DNA of 64,000 nt, taken from the NCBI RefSeq assembly GCF_004331455.1, contig NZ_SJJR01000013.1:62001-126000 (forward strand), read 5' to 3'. The notes under the pieces are model-generated. The model was not told where the DNA came from, made no database searches, and saw only the letters and a list, made by a program, of their open reading frames with translations. Shown one piece after another: positions 59,566 through 64,000 of the stretch. A program made the position numbers and the translations under genes. Source of the stretch: Micromonospora zingiberis. Lineage in GTDB: Bacteria > Actinomycetota > Actinomycetes > Mycobacteriales > Micromonosporaceae. Each line of letters opens with the position of its first letter. Positions within the stretch are counted from its first letter, which is position 1.

Positions 59566-61312
59566 CCGAACGGTGCACTCCGGCGCGCGACCGGTTGACC
59601 GCGCGGAGCGTGAACAGGGCCGCCGCCACCGCGATGATCCCCGTGCCGACCAGGGCGATCGGCAGGATCGGGCGCGCTGGCTCGGAGCCGGACGCCGACC
59701 CGGCCGCCGCCTCCACCGGTGGCAGCTGCGTTACCGGCGCCGCCGCGACGCTGGGCGCCCCGGAGGCGGACGGCGTCGGCGACGGCGTACTCGGCGAGGC
59801 GCTCGGGCTGGCGGCGGCGACCGCGGTCCGCTGTACCGAGCCGATGTCGCAGCGGGCCGTGCTCCGCTTCTCGCCCCGCTGGTCCCGGCTCTCGCACTTG
59901 GCGCCGGCGCCCAGCAGCGGGCTGTTCTTCGCCGGCATCATGTTCCAGGTGGACCCGCCGTTCGCCACGGGCGCGGCGAGCCGGGGGTTGGCCGCGGTGA
60001 CCCCGGGAACGCACTTGTTGGAGTTGTCCCGCGAGGTGACGAGCCACTGCACCACCCGTCCCCCGGTGCCGGTCGAACTGCACGTCATCGACTGGCCCCA
60101 CGGGTTGCCGGCGGAGTTGGCGACGAAGACGGTGTTGTTGAGCACGAACTTGCTGCCGAACAGCGCCCCACCGTGGCCGCCGGCCCGGTTCTTCGCGTAC
60201 GTCACGTTGTTGCTGCGGTGACCGTCGCCGAAGATCGCGCCACCGTAGTCCTTGGCGGTGTTGCCGTGGATCGTGCTGTTGCTGATCGCGCAGGTCGGAA
60301 AGCAGTCGAGGTAGAGGGCGCCGCCGTTGCCGTCGCTGGTGTTGGACAACAGGCTCGACTGTCTGACGATGATCGAGCCGTTGCGCCCGGTGTCCGGGCC
60401 CATGCTCAGCCGGGCGGCGCCACCGGCGCCGTTGCCGCCTCGGCCGTTGGGCTTGACCCGGTTGCCGGAGAAGGTGGTCCGCTCAACGATGATCTTGTCA
60501 GGCGCGTACGCCCAGAGGTAGGCGCCGCCGCCGTTGCCGTGGCCCGTGTTGTTCCTGATGGTCGAGCCGCAGATCTGGATCACACCACCCGACTGGCCGA
60601 TCGGCTTGGCGCCGTCGGTGCCGATCGCGCCGCCGTCACCGAGGCCGCCGCTGGTGGTGGTGCTGTTGTCGGTGAAGGTCGAGTTGACCACGGACAACGG
60701 CGACAACAGGCTGTAGACGGCTCCGCCGTACCAGGACGAGTTGCCGGTGAAGGTGCTCCGGGTGATCGACAGCGAGCTGTCGGTGTGTACGGCGACCGCG
60801 CCGCCACCGATGCCTGCGGTGTTGTTCCGGAAGGTGCTGCCGATCACCTCCACCCGCGACTGGTACCGGCCCGCGACCGCCCCGCCGGTGCCGGTCTTGC
60901 GCGAGTCCGACTGCTCGGCGGCGCCGTTGACGAAGGTCAGGTTCCGCACCGACAGGGTGGTGCGGTCCTCCGCCACCAGGATCCGGTTCTTGCCGCGACC
61001 GTCGAGGGTGACCTTTCCCCCGCCGTCGATCACGGTCGTCTTCGTCACCGAGAGCTCCCGGCTGACCTGGATCTTCGCGGCGTCGCCACACTTGAAGGTG
61101 ACGTGCCCACCCCGCGTCACCGCGGTGCGCAGGGCGCTTTCCGTGCAGCTCGCGGCGGTGCCGGTACCGACGACGGTGCCCGAGGACGGCACCTTCAGCG
61201 TCGGCGGCGGTTCGCAGCTGGCGGCGGCCCAGGCAGTTGACCCGGTACCGAAGACAACTGCGCACACTGCCAGCACGGGCACCACCAGCTGCGCGAACGG
61301 TCTCAACTGCAT
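59543..61312 (-). CDS. Secreted right-handed beta-helix protein with C-terminal anchor
   Basis: A 589-residue protein. The signal peptide is MQLRPFAQLVVPVLAVCAVV, ending near AWAA. Residues about 60-480 are a parallel beta-helix built of repeats such as STFTGNSSWYGGAVYSL and STIRNNTGHGNGGGAYLW, as in polymorphic outer-membrane-protein or pectin-lyase-like repeats. A Pro/Ser linker is followed by a membrane helix (ILPIALVGTGIIAVAAALF) and an Arg-rich tail. No clear LPXTG is present. It is probably surface-attached, possibly carbohydrate-binding. Confidence 0.82.
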   Translation of the reverse strand: MQLRPFAQLVVPVLAVCAVVFGTGSTAWAAASCEPPPTLKVPSSGTVVGTGTAASCTESALRTAVTRGGHVTFKCGDAAKIQVSRELSVTKTTVIDGGGKVTLDGRGKNRILVAEDRTTLSVRNLTFVNGAAEQSDSRKTGTGGAVAGRYQSRVEVIGSTFRNNTAGIGGGAVAVHTDSSLSITRSTFTGNSSWYGGAVYSLLSPLSVVNSTFTDNSTTTSGGLGDGGAIGTDGAKPIGQSGGVIQICGSTIRNNTGHGNGGGAYLWAYAPDKIIVERTTFSGNRVKPNGRGGNGAGGAARLSMGPDTGRNGSIIVRQSSLLSNTSDGNGGALYLDCFPTCAISNSTIHGNTAKDYGGAIFGDGHRSNNVTYAKNRAGGHGGALFGSKFVLNNTVFVANSAGNPWGQSMTCSSTGTGGRVVQWLVTSRDNSNKCVPGVTAANPRLAAPVANGGSTWNMMPAKNSPLLGAGAKCESRDQRGEKRSTARCDIGSVQRTAVAAASPSASPSTPSPTPSASGAPSVAAAPVTQLPPVEAAAGSASGSEPARPILPIALVGTGIIAVAAALFTLRAVNRSRAGVHRSGARTDEG

Positions 61313-61471
61313 GCAGACTCCAGCCGACACGACGACGTACGGTGAGCTGGCGACGGCCGATGCTCGGCCGGCCGGCGCCTCACGCAGTAGGAGACCGCGC
61401 GGCCGGCCGGCGGATAACGGAAACTGTGGGCCGAATTCCGCAGCGGTTTCGTGGGACGGCAGCGCCGGGCG

Positions 61472-63052
61472 TCAGGCCCAGGGATCACGCACCACGAAGG
61501 AGCTCTCGGCCGCGAACTCCCGGCTGCCGTCGGGGAGATCCAGCCAGAAGCCGCCGTCGCGGTGGTGCACCACGAGCGAGGGATAGTTGTGCGACTGGAG
61601 GGTCACCGATCCGGCGGCCGATCCCCGGCGCGGGCAGAAGGTGGCGTCCTCGCGGAAGAGCGGAGTGCCCTCGTCCGGGCTGAGCTGCACCTGTAGTCCC
61701 CAGTGCCGCAGGTAGCGCCCGTCGGCGGCGCGCAGCGTGACGCAGGTCGGGTCGGCCAGCCCTCGGCTGACGGTGAAGGTGGCCCGCTCCCGGGCCCGTT
61801 CGGCGCTGGCCGCGCCGACCTGGCCGAGTTCCGCGTACCTGCCGTCGTGGCTGAGGTACCGGCCCGCCGCCTCGACCGACTCCAGTGACCAGCTGCCCAG
61901 CGGGATGGTGCCCGGCGCGGTGGCCGGGCGGCTCGGGGACGGCCGGGCCGGGGACGGTTCGGGTGACGGCGTCCGGGCCGACGGGGTGGGTGCGGCACTC
62001 GACGGCGCCGGAGCGGCCGTGGTGGGTGCCGCGACGATGGCGGGTGGGGCCGGTGCCGGTCCGGGCGGCAGCGCCACGCCGGCCACGGTGCCGGCGGCCA
62101 ACGCCGCACCGGCGGCGACGCTGGCCACCGGGTGGGCACTCACCAACTGGGCGAGCTTGCCGAGCAGCGTGCCGGGCGTGCCACCGGCCGCCGTCGTCGC
62201 CCCGGTGGCGGTGTACGCCGCCGCCAGCACCGGCGTGGTCACGGTCGTCGTGGTCAGCAGCCCCTTGGCGGCGAGTGCGGCGGCCAGGCCGGCCGGCACC
62301 GCCAACGGCGCGATGCCCAGCAGCAGCCGCTCGGCGGGCACCTGGCCCTCGGCCCGGGTCGAGCAGGTGGGGCAGTCCCGGGTGTGGCGGGCGATCCGCT
62401 TGCGCCACACGGGTGCGGGACGACCGTCCCAGCCGTCGATGGCCGCCGTCAGTCCGGGGCAGCGCGGATCGGCGGCCAGCGCCGCGACGATGCCGCGGCT
62501 CAGTTCGAGCTGCTCGCGCATTCGTTGCAGGCGTACGCCGACGTGCGCGACGGTGGTGTCACAGGCGGCGGCGACCTCGCTGCGGCTCAGCTGGCCGGCG
62601 CACTCCTGCCACCACAGCGACAGCATCGGGCGCTGCGCCACGTCGAGCCAGCGGCTCGCCTCGACCACCTGACGGCGCTGGTCCGCCAGGTACAGCCGCA
62701 GGATCGCCTCGTCCTCGACGTCACCGTCGCCGGGCAGCAGGTCGGCCGTGTCGACCACGGTGGCCCGGTCGACGGCGATCCGCACCCGCTGCCGGTGGGT
62801 GGCGATCTGCCGCAACGCGATGGCCACCAGCCAGGACCGGAAACTCTCCGGGGCGCGCAACGCCGGCAGGTCACGGATGACCCGGACCAGGGTCTCCTGC
62901 ACCACGTCGTCGATGTCGACGTGACCGTGCAGGGCCCGCCCGACGATGTTGTACAGCAACGGCAGATGCGCGGCGATCAGTTCTTCGCGGGCCGACCGGT
63001 CGCCCGACTGCGCCGCGGCGACGAGCTCCGCGTGGTTTGCAGTGATCGTCAT
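61472..63052 (-). CDS. ECF sigma factor fused to zinc-finger, membrane and AbfB domains
   Basis: A 526-residue fusion. Residues 1-185 are an ECF sigma factor: region 2 (VDIDDVVQETLVRVIRDLPA) and region 4 (LSRSEVAAACDTTVAHVGVR). Residues 223-230 (HTRDCPTC) match the H-x3-C-x2-C site of zinc anti-sigma domains. Hydrophobic segments follow at about 244-263 and 308-328, then a Pro/Ala linker. From about 390 to the end is an AbfB carbohydrate-binding domain (ATFTVSRGLADPTC, ADGRYLRHWG, SVTLQSHNYPSL). It may sense polysaccharide outside and direct transcription inside. ATG 63052 is the likely start. Confidence 0.88.
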   Translation of the reverse strand: MTITANHAELVAAAQSGDRSAREELIAAHLPLLYNIVGRALHGHVDIDDVVQETLVRVIRDLPALRAPESFRSWLVAIALRQIATHRQRVRIAVDRATVVDTADLLPGDGDVEDEAILRLYLADQRRQVVEASRWLDVAQRPMLSLWWQECAGQLSRSEVAAACDTTVAHVGVRLQRMREQLELSRGIVAALAADPRCPGLTAAIDGWDGRPAPVWRKRIARHTRDCPTCSTRAEGQVPAERLLLGIAPLAVPAGLAAALAAKGLLTTTTVTTPVLAAAYTATGATTAAGGTPGTLLGKLAQLVSAHPVASVAAGAALAAGTVAGVALPPGPAPAPPAIVAAPTTAAPAPSSAAPTPSARTPSPEPSPARPSPSRPATAPGTIPLGSWSLESVEAAGRYLSHDGRYAELGQVGAASAERARERATFTVSRGLADPTCVTLRAADGRYLRHWGLQVQLSPDEGTPLFREDATFCPRRGSAAGSVTLQSHNYPSLVVHHRDGGFWLDLPDGSREFAAESSFVVRDPWA

Positions 63053-63137
63053 CCCGCACCGCCCCATGGGAGTGTCCCGCCGAGCACGACGACACACCCT
63101 AACGAGTAGGTACGCGGTGGGACATGAGGCGAGCCCG

Positions 63138-63156
63138 GCTTTCATTGAGTGAAAGC
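63138..63156. promoter_or_regulatory. Inverted repeat between the sigma fusion and Rieske genes
   Basis: GCTTTCA and TGAAAGC are perfect 7-bp arms around TTGAG. The site lies in the 178-bp region between divergent genes, 75 bp before the Rieske gene. It is a candidate operator; no regulator is assigned. Confidence 0.4.
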
Positions 63157-63230
63157 TGCGGTCCCGGCCGTGACCGTGCCACGGGATGATCCGGCTGCCC
63201 CACGGTTCGTCGAGGAGGAGGTTCGGTCCC

Positions 63231-64000
63231 ATGACGTTCGCACGTGACCAGTGGTACGTGGCGGCCTACGGCAGCGAGGTCGGGCGGGAGCTGCTCGCCC
63301 GTACGGTGCTGGGTGAGCCGCTCGTGCTGTACCGCACCGGCGCCGGGGAGGCGGTGGCGCTGGCCGACCGCTGCGTACACCGGCGCTACCCGCTCTCGGA
63401 GAGCCGGCTCGACGGCGACACGATCGTCTGCGGCTACCACGGCTTCACCTACGACCAGACCGGATCCTGTGTCTTCGTACCAGGTCAGCAGCGCATTCCG
63501 CGTACCGCGCGGGTCGCGGCGTACCCGGTGGTGGAGCAGGACTCCTTCGTCTGGGTGTGGATCGGCGACCGGGACCGGGCCGACCCCGCCGCGATCCCCC
63601 GCGCCCCCTGGCTGACCGATCCCCGGTACGCGGTGGTGCGCGGCATGGCGCCGCTGAACGCGCGGTACGGCCTGCTGGTGGACAACCTGATGGACCTGTC
63701 CCACGAGACCTACCTGCACGGTGGTTACATCGGCACGCCCGAGGTGGCGAACACCCCGATCACCACCGAAGTGGACGACGAGCGGGGCATCGTCTACGTC
63801 AGCCGGCACATGGACGACGCGGAGTGCCCGCCGTTCTACGCCCGCTCGACCGGCATCCAGGGCCGGATCACCCGCTGGCAGGACATCGAATACCACCCGC
63901 CCTGTCTCTACCTGCTGCACAGCCGGATCGCCCCGCAGGGCGTCTACCCGCCGGCCCAGGGCGAGGACGACCAGGCGTTCCACGCCGAGATCGTGTACGC
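63231..64000 (+). CDS. Rieske non-heme iron oxygenase, 3' end outside window
   Basis: The alpha subunit of a ring-hydroxylating or O-demethylating oxygenase (VanA-like); about 256 residues are visible. The Rieske 2Fe-2S ligands are in CVHRRYPL and CGYHGFTYDQTG. The mononuclear iron site has NLMDLSHETYLHGG. ATG 63231 has GAGGAGGAG upstream. No reductase gene is in view. The substrate is probably an aromatic acid but is not determined. Confidence 0.9.
   Translation, partial: MTFARDQWYVAAYGSEVGRELLARTVLGEPLVLYRTGAGEAVALADRCVHRRYPLSESRLDGDTIVCGYHGFTYDQTGSCVFVPGQQRIPRTARVAAYPVVEQDSFVWVWIGDRDRADPAAIPRAPWLTDPRYAVVRGMAPLNARYGLLVDNLMDLSHETYLHGGYIGTPEVANTPITTEVDDERGIVYVSRHMDDAECPPFYARSTGIQGRITRWQDIEYHPPCLYLLHSRIAPQGVYPPAQGEDDQAFHAEIVY

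Noticed and set aside
58745..61240. 831-residue plus-strand frame opposite the beta-helix protein
   Set aside because: No signal peptide or motif; the minus strand has a signal peptide, beta-helix repeats and a C-terminal anchor.
1..64000. tRNA, rRNA, riboswitch, insertion sequence or prophage genes
   Set aside because: No cloverleaf or T-loop pattern, no transposase or integrase motif and no sharp composition change was seen by eye; tRNAscan-SE and Infernal would be needed to be certain.

Overview
The window is high-GC DNA with strong G/C bias at third codon positions, GTG starts and many 4-base ATGA/GTGA gene overlaps. The gene content points to an actinomycete. The core block etfBA - cysteine desulfurase - mnmA - MetE-like - ligA - gatCAB follows the order known from Mycobacterium tuberculosis (roughly Rv3009c-Rv3029c). 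Secreted polysaccharide enzymes, LacI/ROK regulators and an AbfB-fused sigma factor suggest a saprophytic Micromonosporaceae member, most likely Micromonospora-like. The genus is an inference. I saw no rRNA, tRNA, CRISPR array, integrase or insertion sequence.

Layout. 1-3.3 kb: a sugar ABC importer (permease cut by the window edge, plus binding protein) divergent from a LacI regulator, with several palindromic operator candidates. 3.3-10 kb: a degenerate GGDEF-EAL membrane protein, a small PH-like membrane protein, a 2-hydroxyacid dehydrogenase, a glucose/sorbosone dehydrogenase-like lipoprotein and a membrane metallophosphoesterase, then low-complexity repeats. 10.3-30.1 kb, almost all on the minus strand: a transketolase/E1-like enzyme, gatB, an LPXTG surface protein, gatA, gatC, an intact GGDEF-EAL protein, ligA, an ADP-ribosylglycohydrolase, a VOC protein, a MetE-like protein, mnmA, a cysteine desulfurase and etfAB. 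30-43 kb: metabolic and membrane genes (GNAT, two DUF202 proteins, a TPP enzyme, enoyl-CoA hydratase, two DUF6232 paralogues, rhodanese, DJ-1/AraC regulator, ribokinase) and ABC transporter genes. 42.7-63 kb: a carbohydrate- and envelope-oriented region with a ROK regulator/GH3 pair, a TetR operon with twin operators, a Clp_N-HTH protein with twin operators, a GH16-CBM13 glucanase, a CBM2-PL3 pectate lyase, a two-component system, an AA10 LPMO coupled to a DUF305 lipoprotein, a beta-helix surface protein and an ECF sigma factor fused to zinc-finger, membrane and AbfB domains. A Rieske oxygenase runs off the right edge.

How the genes may work together. The importer, GH16, PL3, GH3, LPMO and AbfB-sigma genes look like parts of a polysaccharide sensing and degradation programme under LacI, ROK and sigma control. 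The regulatory links are inferred from palindromes only.

The observations I rate highest are: (1) a structured element of about 60 bp present four times, always directly after (or supplying) the stop codon of a gene and always in the same orientation to it; (2) the one-polypeptide sigma factor/zinc finger/membrane/AbfB protein; (3) a probably leaderless, self-repressed Clp_N-HTH gene whose two perfect operators cover its -35 and -10; (4) translational coupling of a copper-dependent LPMO to a DUF305 lipoprotein; (5) a small CCPGC-ending ORF whose stop overlaps a possible start of the next gene.
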